Origin: Macrobrachium rosenbergii
Taxonomy: Eukaryota; Arthropoda; Malacostraca; Decapoda; Palaemonidae
DNA: 64,000 bases
Direction of reading: 5' to 3'
Assembly: GCF_040412425.1 (NCBI RefSeq)
Contig: NC_089756.1
Span: forward strand, 2,913,998-2,977,997
The notes under the pieces are model-generated. The model did not search any database. It worked only from the letters and a program-made list of their open reading frames with translations, and had not been told where the DNA came from. Positions 46,857-59,584 of this stretch are shown here, one piece after another. Position numbers and translations under genes: made by a program. Every line of letters starts with the position of its first letter. Positions within the stretch are counted from its first letter, which is position 1.

Positions 46857-47515
46857 CAGACAGTCTCCGGGTCACGAAGGGCTTGGCTTACGTTCCGAGT
46901 TTACGACGCTCTTCAAATATATTCATCAAAAAATTATTTCCTGGGTTACAATGCATGTTCCAGGTTTACGACACCGGCAATGGCGATCCGATGGAAGAAA
47001 TATGGCTCCAAAATGGCAAAATGGTCAAATTTTGGTTTTTTGTTGAAAAATTGAAAAACTCAGTAAAAATGCACGATGCATTGTTTTCAAGACACCCAAA
47101 GTATTAAAGTCAGGTTTTTCCTATGATTTTCAACGGTGTTTCAGACAACGCCAGTCCAACGCCGATCGGAAGAAATATGCAGCCAAACCAGCAGAATGAT
47201 CAATATTTGGAGGGTTTTTGTTAATGAAAAAACAATAAAAATGCAGGGTTCGTTGTTTTCAAGACACCCAAAGGATTAAAACTAAGGTTTTCTTACGATT
47301 TTCAATGGTATTTCAGACGATGCCAGTCTGACACCGATCGGAAGAAATATGCTTCCAAACCGGTAGAATGGTCAATATTTGGAGGGTTTTTTATATGAAA
47401 AAATCAATAATAAAAATGCAGGATTCGTTGTTTTCAAGACACCAGAAGGATTAAAAGTAAGTTTTTCTTAAGATTCTTGACGGTAACATTTTGGATGGCT
47501 CGGCCCAACGTATAC
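46857..47515. mobile_element. Older, expanded copy of the 15187 MITE family
   Basis: It starts after TA with cagacagtctccgggtcacg, an altered version of the 15187 terminus, and shares attcatcaaaaaattatttc and atggaagaaatatggctcc blocks with 15340-15480. Unlike that copy, it carries about three tandem units of 170-180 bp (cgatcggaagaaatatg near 46985, 47163 and 47333). The right terminus is eroded. Confidence 0.65.
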
Positions 47516-47660
47516 GACAAAAGCAAATTCACATTTGCGGATTTTTTCATAGAGCAAAATTCACTAATTACTGATTTTTATTTTATTTTCATGACTAAAT
47601 ACATTTTTTTATGATAAAAAAATGATTTATGAATTTTCAATTATTATTATTAAGGTGACC
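47516..47660. mobile_element. Tigger-type terminal fragment
   Basis: The text aaattcactaattactgatt followed by tcatgactaaatacattttt matches the subterminal part of Tigger copy A (30690-30770). Confidence 0.55.
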
Positions 47661-47739
47661 ACAGCAAAGTATCAATAAAATTTTAAATTAAAATCCTGTG
47701 AAATCACAAAACTGCTTACCGATGTAATCACATCAGTCA

Positions 47740-47970
<231 letters not shown>

Positions 47971-47973
<3 letters not shown>

Positions 47974-48444
47974 CTGCATATATCCTTCAAAGAAATATGG
48001 ATTACTGTATATAAACATAAAAATATGCTAAAATTCCATCATCAGTTGTGTTACAATTTTTATATTGCTTTGATGTAGGCTTCATGACGACACGATATCG
48101 GCTCAAGGGATTAGAAGTAACCAGTAAGAGCATATAGCAACCTCCTCTCTCCGTGATGATACGCTATTGGCCGGAAGGACTGACAGTAGCCAATAACAAC
48201 TTGTAACAACCCCCTCCTCCCCCTCCTTGATGACATGCTATTGGCAGGAAGGGTGGTGGGATTTTAACCAACCACAAAGCTTGTACCTCAAGGGCTTTGC
48301 ATACACTAAAAGGAGGGTGAGTAGTATTCTCTCTCTATGTCTCTCTGAGATAAGAGAGAGAGAATGATGGCAAAAGAATTTTTCAACAAATTTGTGGGAG
48401 ATGGTGAGGACTAACCACGCTTGTAAGATGAATAAATGACTTAC
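47971..48444. other. Spacer with short direct repeats
   Basis: Between 48080 and 48260 a ttgatgacaygctattggc...gaagg-type block appears about three times about 60-65 bp apart, as a small degenerate tandem array. No ORF of note. Confidence 0.55.
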
Positions 48445-50014
48445 TTAACCCTTAAACGCCGAGCCTCTATTTACAAAAGTGTCTGCCGTATGCCGGCGGG
48501 GTTTGAGAGTTAATGCCGAAGCGGAAAGAAAGTTTTTTTTTTCAAAAAATCACAGCACGCTTAGTTTTTAAGATTAAGAGTTCATTTTTGGCTCCTTTTT
48601 TTGTCATTCCCTGAAGTTTAGTATGCAACCATCAGAAATGAAAAAAATATCATTATCATATATAAATATTGGAATATATGGCTGCAAAAAAAAATTTTGT
48701 ATATAATTGTATACAAATCACGCTGTGAGCAAAACGGTTAAAGCTAATGAGTTATTTTTCTTTCGTTGTATTGTACACTAAATTGAGATGATTTTGGTAT
48801 ATAACAAATTGTAAAACGATCAAAGCAACACAGAGAAAATATTATCACAAAATGATGCGTGAATTCGTAACGCGTGGACGTAAAAAAAAGTTTTGTCAAA
48901 AATTCACCATAAATCGAAATATTGTGCTAGAGACTTCACGTTTATTGCAAAATGAAGGTAAATGATTGAATATTACTAGAATGTAAGAGTTTTAGCTTAC
49001 AATTGCAGTTTTCGACCATTTCGGTCAAGTCAAAGTTGACAGAAGGTTGAATTTTTTCTATTTATCGTGATTTATATGAAGATATTTCAAAACTGATAAA
49101 AGTGACAACCATGAGTTATTTTTTGTTGTATTCTACATGAAATTGTGCACATTTTCATATATAACACTTTATGTAACGGCTAATAGAAAATGTGCAAAAA
49201 TTATGACAAAGTGACTAAAGAAATTCTGAGATATTCAGCAGAGTTAGCGCATGCGGACGTAAGGAAAAAGTTTTTTTTTCAAAAATTCACCATAAATCGA
49301 AATATCGTGCTAGAGGCTTCTCATTTGTTGTAAAATGAAGGTAAATGATTGAATATTACTAGAATATAAGAGTTTTAGCTTACAATTGCATTTTTCGACC
49401 ATTTCGGTAGAGTCAAAGGTGACCGAAGGTTGAAATTTTGGCACTTATCGTGATTTATATGAAAATTTTTCAAAACTGATAAAAGCTACAATCATGAGTT
49501 ATTTTTTGTTGTATTCTACATGACATTGCGCACATTTTCATGTATAAAAGTTTATGTAACGGCTAATAGAAAATGGTGCAAAAATTACGACAAAGTGACT
49601 GAAGAATTTATGAGATTATCAGCAGAGTTAGCGCGGTCTGACGTAAGGAAAAAGTTTTTTTTCAAAAATTCACCATAAATCGAAGTATTTTGCTAGAGAC
49701 TTCTCGTTTGTTGTAAAATGAAAGTAAATGATTGAATGTTACTAGAATGTAAGTTTTAGCTTACAATTGCATTTTTCGACCATTTCGGTCGAGTCAAAGT
49801 TGACCGAAGGTTGAAATTTTGGCACTTATCGTGATTTATATGAAAATATGTCAAAATTGATTAAAGGTACAACCATGAGTTATTTTTTGTTGTATTCCAC
49901 ATGAAATTGCGCACATTTTCATATATAAAACATTATATGTAAAGGCTAATAGAAAACAGTCCAAAAATTACGACAAAGTGACTAAAGAATTTCTGAGATT
50001 TTCAGCAGAGTTAG

Positions 50015-50120
50015 CTGATGCTTTCTTTTCGGACAAGAAATAAATTCGCACATGCGGAGCTGGGTCATGCTTGTAAACAGAACAACAGCATGATCCGTGA
50101 ACTCAGCAGAGTTAGCGCAC
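50015..50120. repeat. ~100-bp extra module in family A array, copy 1
   Basis: Contains ctgatgctttcttttcggac, cgcacatgcggagctgggtc and gcatgatccgtgaactcagc. It is absent from ordinary units. The other copies are at about 51337-51440, 52659-52760 and 53890-54010 (degraded). Confidence 0.85.
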
Positions 50121-51336
50121 ACGGACATAAGGAAAAAGTTTTTTTCAAAAATTCACCATAAATTGAAATACTGTGCCAGAGACTTCTTGTTTCTTGCAAA
50201 ATGAAGGTAAATGATTGAATATTACTAGAATGTAAGAGTTTTAGCTTTCAATTGCATTTTTACCATTTCAGTCGAGTCAAAGTTGACCAAAGGTTGAAAT
50301 TTTGGCACTTATCGTGATTTATATGAAAATATTTCAAAACTGATAAAAGCTACAACCATGAGTTATTTTTTGTTGTATTCTTAAAATTGCACACATTTTC
50401 ATATATAAAACTTTATGTAACGGCTAATTTTCAAAATGTTGAAAATTACTGACAAAGTGATGTAAAGAATTTCTGAGACTTTTTCAGCAGAGTTAAATCG
50501 AAATACAAGGAAAAAGTTTGTCAAAAATTCACCATAAATTGAAATATTGTGCTAGAGACTTCTATTTTTTGTTGCAAACTGAAGGTCAATGATTGAATAT
50601 TACTAGAATGTAAGAGTTTTAGCTTACAATTGCATTTTCGACCATTTATATCAAGTCAAACCATGTTGAAAAATTGGTTTTTCATATATAAAACTTTATG
50701 TAACGGCTGAAAAGCGGTGGTCGAAATTACGACGAAGTGGCTAAAATTTGGACATCATGATTTATATGAAAATATGTCAAAATTTATAAAAGCTACAACC
50801 ATGAGTTATTTTTTGTTGTATTCTAGATGAAATTGCTTGTTGCATTCTTTCATGATATTGTGCACATTTTCATATATAAAACTTTATGTAAAGGCTAATA
50901 GAAAACGGCAAAAATTACGAAAAAGTGACTAAAAGAATTTCTGAGATTCTCAGCAGAGTTAGCACGGATGTAAGGAAAAAGTTTTTCAAAATTCACCATA
51001 AATCGAAATATTGTGCTAGAGACTTCAAATTTGTTGCAAAATGAAGGTAAATGATTGAATATTACTAGAATGTAAGTGTTTTAGCTTACAATTGCATTTT
51101 TTCGACCATTTCGGTCAAGTCAAAGTTGACCAAGGTTGAAATTTTAGCACTTATCATGATTTATATGAAAATATGTCAAAATTGATTAAAGGTACAACCA
51201 TGAGTTATTTTTTGTTGTATTCTTACATGAAATTGCACACATTTTCATATATAAAACTTTATGTAAAGGCTAATACAAAACGGTGCAAAATTTACGACAA
51301 GTGACTAAAGAATTTCTGAGATTTTCAGCAGAGTTA

Positions 51337-51440
51337 GCTGATGCATTCTTTTGGGAGGCGAAATAAATTCACGCATGCGGAGCTGGGTCATGCTTGTAAA
51401 CAAAACAACAGCATGATCCGTGAACTCAGCAGAGTTAGCT
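51337..51440. repeat. ~100-bp extra module, copy 2
   Basis: Same module, about 1322 bp after copy 1. The following unit is rearranged, with a duplicated caccataaatcgaaatattg block near 51500-51590. Confidence 0.85.
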
Positions 51441-52658
51441 CACCTTAAATCGAAATATTGTGCTGAGACTTCCAATTTGTAAAATGAAAAATTTTTTTTC
51501 AAAAATTCACCATAAATCGAAATATTGTGCTAGAGACATTTTGTTTGTTGCAAAATGAAGGTATAAATCGAAATATTGTGCTAGAGACTTCTTGTTTGTT
51601 GCAAAATGAAGGTAAATGGTTGAATATTACTAGAATGTAAGAGTTTTAGCTTACAATTGCATTTTTTTACCATTTCAGTCGAGTCAAAGTTGACTGAAGG
51701 TTGAAATTTTGGCACTTATCGTGATTTATATGAAAATATTTCAAAACTGATAAAAGCTACAACCATGAGTTATTTTTCGCTGTATTCTACATGAAATTGC
51801 GCACATTTTCATATATAAAACTTTATGTAACGGCTAATAGAAAACGGTGCAAAAATTACGACGAAGTGGCTAAAGAATTTCTGAGATTTTCAGCAGAGTT
51901 AGCGCATGTGGACGTAAGGAAAAAGTTTTTTTTAAAAATTTACCATAAATCGAAATATTGTGCTAGAGACTTCTCGTTTGTTGTAAAATGAAGGTTAATG
52001 ATTGAATGTTACTAGAATGTAAGAGTTTTAGCTTACAATTGCATTTTTCGACCATTTCGGTCAAGTCAAATTTGACCGAAGGTTGAAATTTTGGCAGTTA
52101 TTGTGATTTATATGAAAATATGTCAAAATTGATAAAAGCTACAACCATGACTTATTTTTTGTTGTATTCTACATGAAATTGTGCACATTTTCATATATAA
52201 AAATTTATGTAACTGCTATTAGAAAATGTTGAAAAATTACGACAAGATGACTAAAGAATTTCTGAGATTTTCAGCAGAGTTAGCATGAATGTAAGGAAAA
52301 AGTTTTTTCAAAAATTCACCATAAATTGAAATATTGTGCTAGAGACTTATCGTTTGTTGCAAAATGAAGGTAAATGATTGAATATTACTAGAATGTAAGA
52401 GTTTTAGCTTAAAATTGCATTTTTCGACCATTTCGGTCGAGTCAAAGTTGACCGAAGGTTGAAATTTTGGCACTTATCGTGATTTATATGCAAACATTTC
52501 AAAACTGATAAAAGCTACAACCATGAGTTATTTTTTGTTGTATTCTACATGAAATTGTGCACATTTTCATATATAAAAATTTATGTAACGGCTAATAGAA
52601 AATGGTGCAAAAATTACAACAAAGTGGCTAAAGAATTTCTGAGATTTCAGCAGAGTTA

Positions 52659-52760
52659 GCTGATGCTTTCTTTTTGGAGAAGAAATAAATTCGCACATGC
52701 GGAGCTGGGTCACGCTTGTAAACAGAACAACTTTGTGATCCGTGAACTTAGCAGAGTTAG
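52659..52760. repeat. ~100-bp extra module, copy 3
   Basis: Same module, about 1322 bp after copy 2, which gives a regular higher-order period. Confidence 0.85.
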
Positions 52761-53889
52761 CGTGCACGGATGCAAGGAAAAAGTTTTTTCAAAAATTCAC
52801 CTTAAATCGAAATATTGTGCTAGAGACTTCCAATTTGTTGCAAAATGAAGGTAAATGATTGAATATTACTAGAATGTAAGAGTTTTAGCTTACAATGGCA
52901 TTTTTCGACCATGTCGGCGAGTCAAAGTTGACTGAAGGTTGAAATTTGGCACTTATCGTGATTTATATGACAATATGTCCAAATTGATAAAAGCTACAAT
53001 CATGAATTATTTTTTGTTGTATTCTACATGTAATTGCACACATTTTCATATATTAAACTTTATGTAATGGCTAATAGAAAATGGTGCAAAAATTACGGCA
53101 AAGTGACTAAAGAATTTCTGAGATTTTCAGCAGAGTTAGAGCAGACATAAGGAAAAGGTTTTTTTCAAAAATTCACCATAAATCAAAATATTGTGCTAGA
53201 GACTTGCAATTTGTTGCAAAATGAAGGTAAATGATTGAATATTACTAGAATGTAAGAGTTTTAGCTTACAATGGCATTTTTCTACCATTTCGGTCGAGTC
53301 AAATTTGACCGAAGGTTGAAATTTTGGCACTTACCGTGATTTATATGAAAATATGTCCAAATTGATGAAAGCTGAAACCATGAGTTATTTTTTGTTGTAT
53401 TGTGCATGAAATTGCACACATTTTCATATATAAAACTTTATGTAACGGATAATAGAAAATGGTGCAAAAATTACGACAAAGTGACTAAAGAATTTCAGAG
53501 ATTTTCAGCGGAGTTAGTGCGGACGGAAGGAAAAAGTTTTTTTCAAAAATTCACCATAAATTGAAATATTGTGCTAGAGACTTCTCGTTTGTTGCAAAAT
53601 GAAGGTAAATGATTGAATATTACTAGAATGTAAGAGTTTTAGCTTACAATGGCATTTTTCGACTATTTCGATCGAGTTAAAGTTGACCACCGGTTGAAAT
53701 TTTGACACATTGTGATTTATATGAAAATTTGTCAAAATTGATAAAAGCTACAACCATGTGTTATTTTTTATTGTATTTTACATGAAATTGCACACATTTT
53801 CATATATAAAACTTTATGTAACGGCTAATAGAAAACAGTGCAAAAATAAACAACAAAGTGACTAAAGAATTTCTGAGATTTTCAGCAGA

Positions 53890-54010
53890 GCTGATGCTTT
53901 CTTTGGGTGAAGAAAAAGAAATTGGAACAGTAATGGCTATTCACTATTCAGCTGGGCCTAGTCACGACTAGGATGTAAACAAAACAACAGCGTGATCCAT
54001 GAACTATTCA
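53890..54010. repeat. ~100-bp extra module, copy 4 (degraded)
   Basis: Partial match (ctgatgctttctttgggtga, later acaacagcgtgatccatgaa), about 1231 bp after copy 3, at the end of the array next to the element's unique terminus. Confidence 0.7.
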
Positions 54011-54398
54011 GCATCCCTCAAAGTTTTGCGCGTGATTTAAAATTTTTTTCCAGCAAATGAGGCCTATAAGTATTTTTCCACGAATATTTAAAAAACTTTT
54101 TGTAGTCGACATATTTTACGTCCACTCGGCACCCGACAGACAACTTTTGTCGACGTAAAATACGTCCAGTTGGCATTAAAGGGTTAATAATAAATACGAA
54201 TTTTCAAATATTAAAAAGATTAAATAACAATAATATACTGTAATGACAACATTTATGCATTTTTAAAGTAAATTATTTCAATTTTTAAACAAAGAAATAT
54301 TACACCCTGTCTTTTGCCCAAAGCTTTTAAGCTGTGGGGGAGGGTGGAACTGTCTAATATGTCAAATTACTTGACATTTCTGACCAAGGGTAGAAGAT

Positions 54399-54400
<2 letters not shown>

Positions 54401-54477
<77 letters not shown>
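54401..54477. repeat. (CT)n microsatellite
   Basis: About 38 units. A short (TG)n lies at 54595-54616. Confidence 0.97.
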
Positions 54478-54479
<2 letters not shown>

Positions 54480-54746
54480 AAGGGTGGAATGAGAAATGGA
54501 TGGATATAAATAGATGCTTAGTTTAGTCTCTCCCTCTCTCTCTCTCTCAGGAAAAGATACCGCTAATTTGAGTCTCTTTACATATGCACACTGTTTGTGT
54601 GTGTGTGTGTGTGTGTATGTGTTCATAGCAGTTTAAAAATGTTTAGTAAATGTAGTACATCTTTGGAAGACAAAAAAAATTTTTGTTGTTGTCAGCCGCA
54701 GTAAAGAGAAATGGATTTACATTCCTTGACAGATTAAAGAGATAAA

Positions 54747-54749
<3 letters not shown>

Positions 54750-54813
<64 letters not shown>
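54750..54813. repeat. (CT)n microsatellite
   Basis: About 32 units. Confidence 0.97.
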
Positions 54814-54815
<2 letters not shown>

Positions 54816-54862
54816 CCTTGCCTGTGCTAATACAAGAATGGCTAAATGTAAATCATAGTGGT

Positions 54863-54865
<3 letters not shown>

Positions 54866-54952
<87 letters not shown>
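54866..54952. repeat. (CT)n microsatellite
   Basis: About 43 units. Confidence 0.97.
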
Positions 54953-54954
<2 letters not shown>

Positions 54955-55267
54955 CTGGAAAGGGTACTAATGTTTAAGATGACTTTGAAATGATATTTTA
55001 ATAATATAATTTCAAAGATTAATACAATAGTAATAGGATAATCATTTAAGCTATATTTGATGTAGGATGATACTCTAAGTATACATTTGGTATTTGAACT
55101 TTCAAGATAGGCTGTCATAAGCATTTTTTGAGGGGATTTTTGCTTTTCCGAGGATTTTGCATTTCTGTAGTAGGTTCTGGAACCTATTCCCATGTAAAAA
55201 TGGGGGAGCACTGTAGTTCTGTGAAATTCCAAGTCTTTTTCTGGTAAATAAGCAGTGAGGCAAACAG

Positions 55268-55268
<1 letters not shown>

Positions 55269-55362
<94 letters not shown>
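55269..55362. repeat. (CT)n microsatellite
   Basis: About 47 units, immediately before a MITE remnant. Confidence 0.97.
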
Positions 55363-55365
<3 letters not shown>

Positions 55366-55573
55366 GGAGGGTTTTTATGGAAAACTCTCTCTCTAAAAAT
55401 GCAGGTAAAATTTGGGATTTTTAGGATAACCCAGCAGGATACTCAATTTTCAGGATTAAAGAGGATAAGGAAGGTTTTCTTATGATTTTTGACGATTATT
55501 TCGGTTTACGACGATTTTCAGCTTGTGATGCGGCGTCAGAACAGAACCCTCATCATAAACTGGAGACTGCTTG
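55363..55573. mobile_element. Right-end remnant of the 15187 MITE family
   Basis: Ends gagactgcttg after cataaact, an eroded form of the family terminus, and includes gtttacgacgattttcagc. The left part is replaced by the (CT)n run. Confidence 0.55.
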
Positions 55574-56089
55574 TATTCGTAGTGTTTCTACTTTACGGAT
55601 AATTCCATGTATGTAATTCAGCCACATAATGAACCAGTCTATAGCTCATTAGTTAGATCTACATCTATTCAAGGCAGGAACACAAAAAGAATCCGTTTTG
55701 TTGTACCTCAGGTTTCGAAAATGTAGCCTTCTATTGGCAGTAAGTCAGGAGCAGTCACTAGAAGTAGAATTCGACTGAAAAGCAATGTTACCTTACTTCC
55801 CTCAATTGTTAGAGGTGTAAAGGTCAACACTGTTGTTTTATTTCAGTTAATGTAATCCATTGCTATTTTTCTTTGTTTTTTATATCGTACAGCACCCTAA
55901 ACAGCACTCGTATACTTGCTGCATATAAAAGGTATTGGTAGGAGTCAAGATTTTGTGTGCAAGCTATTATTTACCTACTTAATATCAGTCAAGTGTAACA
56001 TGATTTATATTGATGCGCATGGAAAGGAAAATATATTGAAATCAATTTGAATGGGGAATATATTGTTATAATCATTGTGTTTAGATGTT
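55574..56089. other. No feature seen
   Basis: About 500 bp with no recognised element or ORF. Confidence 0.4.
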
Positions 56090-56910
56090 TCATTTGTATG
56101 TTTCAGATATACAAATGAAACATCTAACACTACAAATGAAACATCTAACACTATACATAATTTATTTACAAAATGTCTTCATCGTCACTCTCGAGGAAGA
56201 GATCATAATCCCTGTCCTCATTGTCGCTAGTGATGTCAATGATGACTGGTTCCATGCTCTCATGGATATTGTCTGACTTCCAGTACTCCTCCTCAAAATG
56301 ACTGTCTAACAGCTCCTGCCCACACTTCTGGGGTGGCCAAGTAACTATTACCCTCTATAGAAATAACTGCCTATTCACTCTACATTAAATCTTGCCATGG
56401 GTCTTCTCGCTTGTATACAAAGTGGCAAGCCATAGCACAAATGCGGTCTTGCAACCACGGGGCACAATTCCATATCCTGCTGGCCATTATCAAATATGTC
56501 GAAGCCTAGACTGTGTAAGTATATCCTTTCACTGCTTACCAGGTGGATAGGCGGAGCCTCATGACGTCATATGTTTATGTCACGAATTGTTTTAGGATCC
56601 TTGTCTGTGATTTTCTTGGTTCCGGCATTGGCGATTTCATTTTACTCTATAAATATTAAAATTATTGAACTTAGGAACTAAATAGTACTTGCAAAAATTA
56701 GATAGGGTTATAAAATATACACTTGCCAACTTTCACCTTTATCCGATGCTTTGATAAAAAGTTAATGCCAAAAAACCATGTTTCATCGGCTCTGAATCCC
56801 ATAGTAGGACATGAAAAAACAATGCTTCACTTCAATGGACAATTGGCTTTTAACGGACGACCGCCCCCCCCCCACTAGTCCGTTAAAGCGAGGTTTCACT
56901 GTATTTTCAT
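56090..56910 (-). mobile_element. pogo/Tigger-type transposon relic, N-terminal part deleted
   Basis: On the minus strand it starts after TA at about 56910 with CAGTGAAACCTCGCTTTAAC and a G-run, a known style of pogo-type terminus. A leader of about 400 bp follows, then a transposase C-terminal part near 56470-56170 (ICAMACHFVYKREDPWQD, then HFEEEYWKSDNIHESMEP, ending in an acidic SDDEDIL tail). The DNA-binding and most of the DDE region are absent. The far end near 56090-56150 has a duplicated gaaacatctaacact block. Confidence 0.6.
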
Positions 56911-58100
56911 TTTATTTTCGTGACTAAATACATTTTTTATAATAAAAAAATTATTTACTAATCTTAGGGTAATCAAATCCACATAAGATGGCCAACTAGT
57001 GCGGTGGCATCCAACCCAGCACATCTGTCTCTCAGTAACCCCTCCTTTCATCCATTTTCTGTGCTACTGAGATTTTGTGCTTTTTAGGCTTTTGGGAGCG
57101 ATGTGCGCAACTGTTGCCATCTTGTGAAAGTTGCCCTGGGGCAACCCTGGGCCAACCCTAGGCCAGGTCAGACATGCATGGGCCAGGAGATATGCTATTC
57201 TGCTGTTAGAAGCCATCTCAAGTGGACATAAATTCCTGCTCTGTTTCACATAGGCCGCCATTTGCCTCGTGCCACGTGGACACCAATTCTGGGACTCCAA
57301 CTCATAAAGGAGTGATAATTTCAGATACCCAAGGTAAGTCTATATCATACATGGGAATTTGACAGCCCATTTTTTCTTCGACTATATTCTGTTTTTTACT
57401 TTTATCAAGAAACCTTCCCAAATTCACCCGTGGTCTCCCACATGTATCTTGCTCCCTCTTTGTCACTATATGTCTCACCTTGGTCCCCATACAACTCGTC
57501 TACGCCATTTGCACCCACCATTTGCATGCTTAGTTAATTTCCAGATTAGGGAAAGTGATAGTAAAGCGTCTTTTGACTGGCTGTGCAGTCCTGTGCCCAC
57601 CCGAGTGGTTAGAGCAATCTTTAAGCATTCAGGCATGATATTGCAGTTAGTTAGGATAGCTCAGTGGTACAGAGTTACGGCCTTAATTCATGCTAGTCCT
57701 ATAGTTAATTCGGCACCTCTCTCTTTCAGAGGAATGCCTTTAACATGTGTGACTTAGGACAAACCTCAGCTTGCACTTTCGTTCATTGCCTGGACCCTCC
57801 ACGTGCGACGGGACAAAGGAATTTCACCTTTTACAGTACCATCAAACAATTATACATTCTTCTTTATTGTTTACCCGCGTGTACCCATGGTTATAATTAA
57901 TTTGTGAGCTAATATTATTATTTGTTAAGTAAACGTTGTTAATTGCTGAGTATAATTATCCCTTGCAGTAGACTGATGTAAAGTGGTAATTCATGTTTCC
58001 ATTCCTCTTACGTTTTGTATTATTGACTGCCATTTTTATAATATTCCGTTGTGTAGCCATGGATGGCCCAGTAACACTGGCGACCTGGCTAAAGATCAAG
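56911..58100. other. No confident gene; possible regulatory or LTR sequence
   Basis: Contains a tRNA-like A-box text (ggatagctcagtggtac, 57655-57671) without a clear B-box or cloverleaf. At about 58076 a tggcgacctggctaaa motif resembles an LTR-element primer-binding site directly after gtaaca, which would fit a 5' LTR ending there for the gag element at 59585. No second LTR copy was found, so this stays a suggestion. Confidence 0.3.
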
Positions 58101-59584
58101 TAATTAAATTAACATAGAAATTCCCCAAGTAAAAGACGTATACATAAATTAAAAGCATAAAAAGCAAGCTGGGATCCATGTCAAGTGATAAGCACTCATG
58201 AAATTCGCACCGTTTTAGCTAGCAGACAAAACAAGCAAGTGTTAATTTTTTCTCAGGCAAGTTAGCAAACATTAGCATGTCATAGCTATAGGATTTTTAA
58301 AGATCTCACACTTATTTACAGTGTTTAAGGGGTTCTTTTTGGAAATAATGCATGCTCTATTTTGATTTGTAAAGTAAAACCCTTTTCACTGTGAGATTTA
58401 GGAAAATTAGTCCATTTAGCCAAGCATGTGTTCATGTAAACAAAGGAAAGCCTGATTTACCCCAGCCTAGATTACCGCATTTGGTTGTTAAAGCCAAATC
58501 CAGAGCTAGATTTTTGAGCCCGAACCCTACACAGTTTCAGCGAGGGAAATTTCAGAATTTTGCTGAGCCACCTTTTGCGTGAAGTTACATTGTTAGGCTG
58601 TTCATGCATGCTGCAATTTTACATAGGGCACATGCTTGCAAAGTTAGCGTTTATTTGTTAGGGAGTAGTGTTCAGATGAGTGTTTAACCATGACAGTTTT
58701 GTGGAGTTTCAGCCTAAGAAGGCAAATTTTATCGGAGGTAGCTAACATAAATTTATGCATGCTATTTATATTTTGCTTTCAGTTATAGTGGGATAGGCAT
58801 ATTCAGTTGATGACTAGGGAACGTTTGTCACATTATACTAGAATTGTTAGGCTACGAGAGAGAGAGAATAGGTTTTTTTCCTAAGTTTTACCTAGGGTGT
58901 TAGCTATTGCTTTCAACCCCGCTAGAGTATTTAGACGATCAGAGGGAAATAGGCATTATATTGATTTCATATCACAATAAGCAGTCCTATATAGAATTTC
59001 ATATTCTCAGACTAATTTCTTGGCCTACCCCTCTGTTGCTAACAGATCCATTTTTCGGGGCTTCTACATCCTATATATACATTACAATCTTGCAATCTGC
59101 AAAACCATTAACTGCCTTGTACTGCTTACACAAATTGCACTTACGTGCTACTTAATTATCGTGTCCCTACACACTGCCTGCACCTACGTGACAAATCCGT
59201 AGCGTGCCGTACTGTTTGTACTTATTTTCAATTTGTGTTACTAACACAGCACACCCTTGTTCCTATTGTTGCACTGAATGATTCATTTTATTATTTTATT
59301 ATGTTATTATTGAACAGAATAAAATAATAAAATGTGTTACCGCTGTGTCAGTGGGCAAGTTAAGCCTTACTGTTCTTTGTAACGTCTACCCGTTCTTCAT
59401 GAACAAGCCACACATTTTGTGCCTCAACCTACTGTGTTTCCATACACAGCCCACTTCCTTATTTTGCATATGCTCTGACCAGTGCAGAGTGCCATTTCAC
59501 CTTTCCACACAATTGCTTGTGTGGCCATCCTAAGATTTTAAACACTTCTAAGGGAGATCAGATCCCACTTTAAGCATCAGCAAC
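58101..59584 (+). other. Leader-like sequence before gag element
   Basis: 1.5 kb without a long ORF. There is a short GA run at 58857-58868 and no recognised repeat. Confidence 0.35.

Larger units (their letters stand above)
48445..54187 (-). mobile_element. Expanded family A TTAA element, ~12 tandem units (5.7 kb)
   Basis: TTAA at 48445-48448 and 54184-54187 bound the same termini as 4220-5681 but inverted. The unique right end lies at 48449-48900 and the gtacgtcgac-type subterminal part at about 54100-54180. Between them the about 380-bp unit is repeated about 12 times; the gaccgaaggttgaaatttt marker occurs near 49043, 49423, 49802, 50285, 51130, 51692, 52074, 52450, 52930, 53305 and 53684, with one degraded unit near 50660. 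Four units carry an extra about 100-bp module. Family members elsewhere in the window have two or three units. No transposase is present. Confidence 0.85.

Noticed and set aside
48445..54187. CRISPR-like or phage-like array
   Set aside because: Units are about 380 bp, directly adjacent without unique spacers, in a eukaryotic transposable element with inverted TTAA ends.
54717..55232. 171-codon minus-strand open frame with long Arg-Glu runs
   Set aside because: It is created by (CT)n microsatellites read as AGAGAG; unique parts have no recognisable domain. The same applies to similar frames at 47737-48018, 54354-54626, 16368-16556 and 36582-36830.
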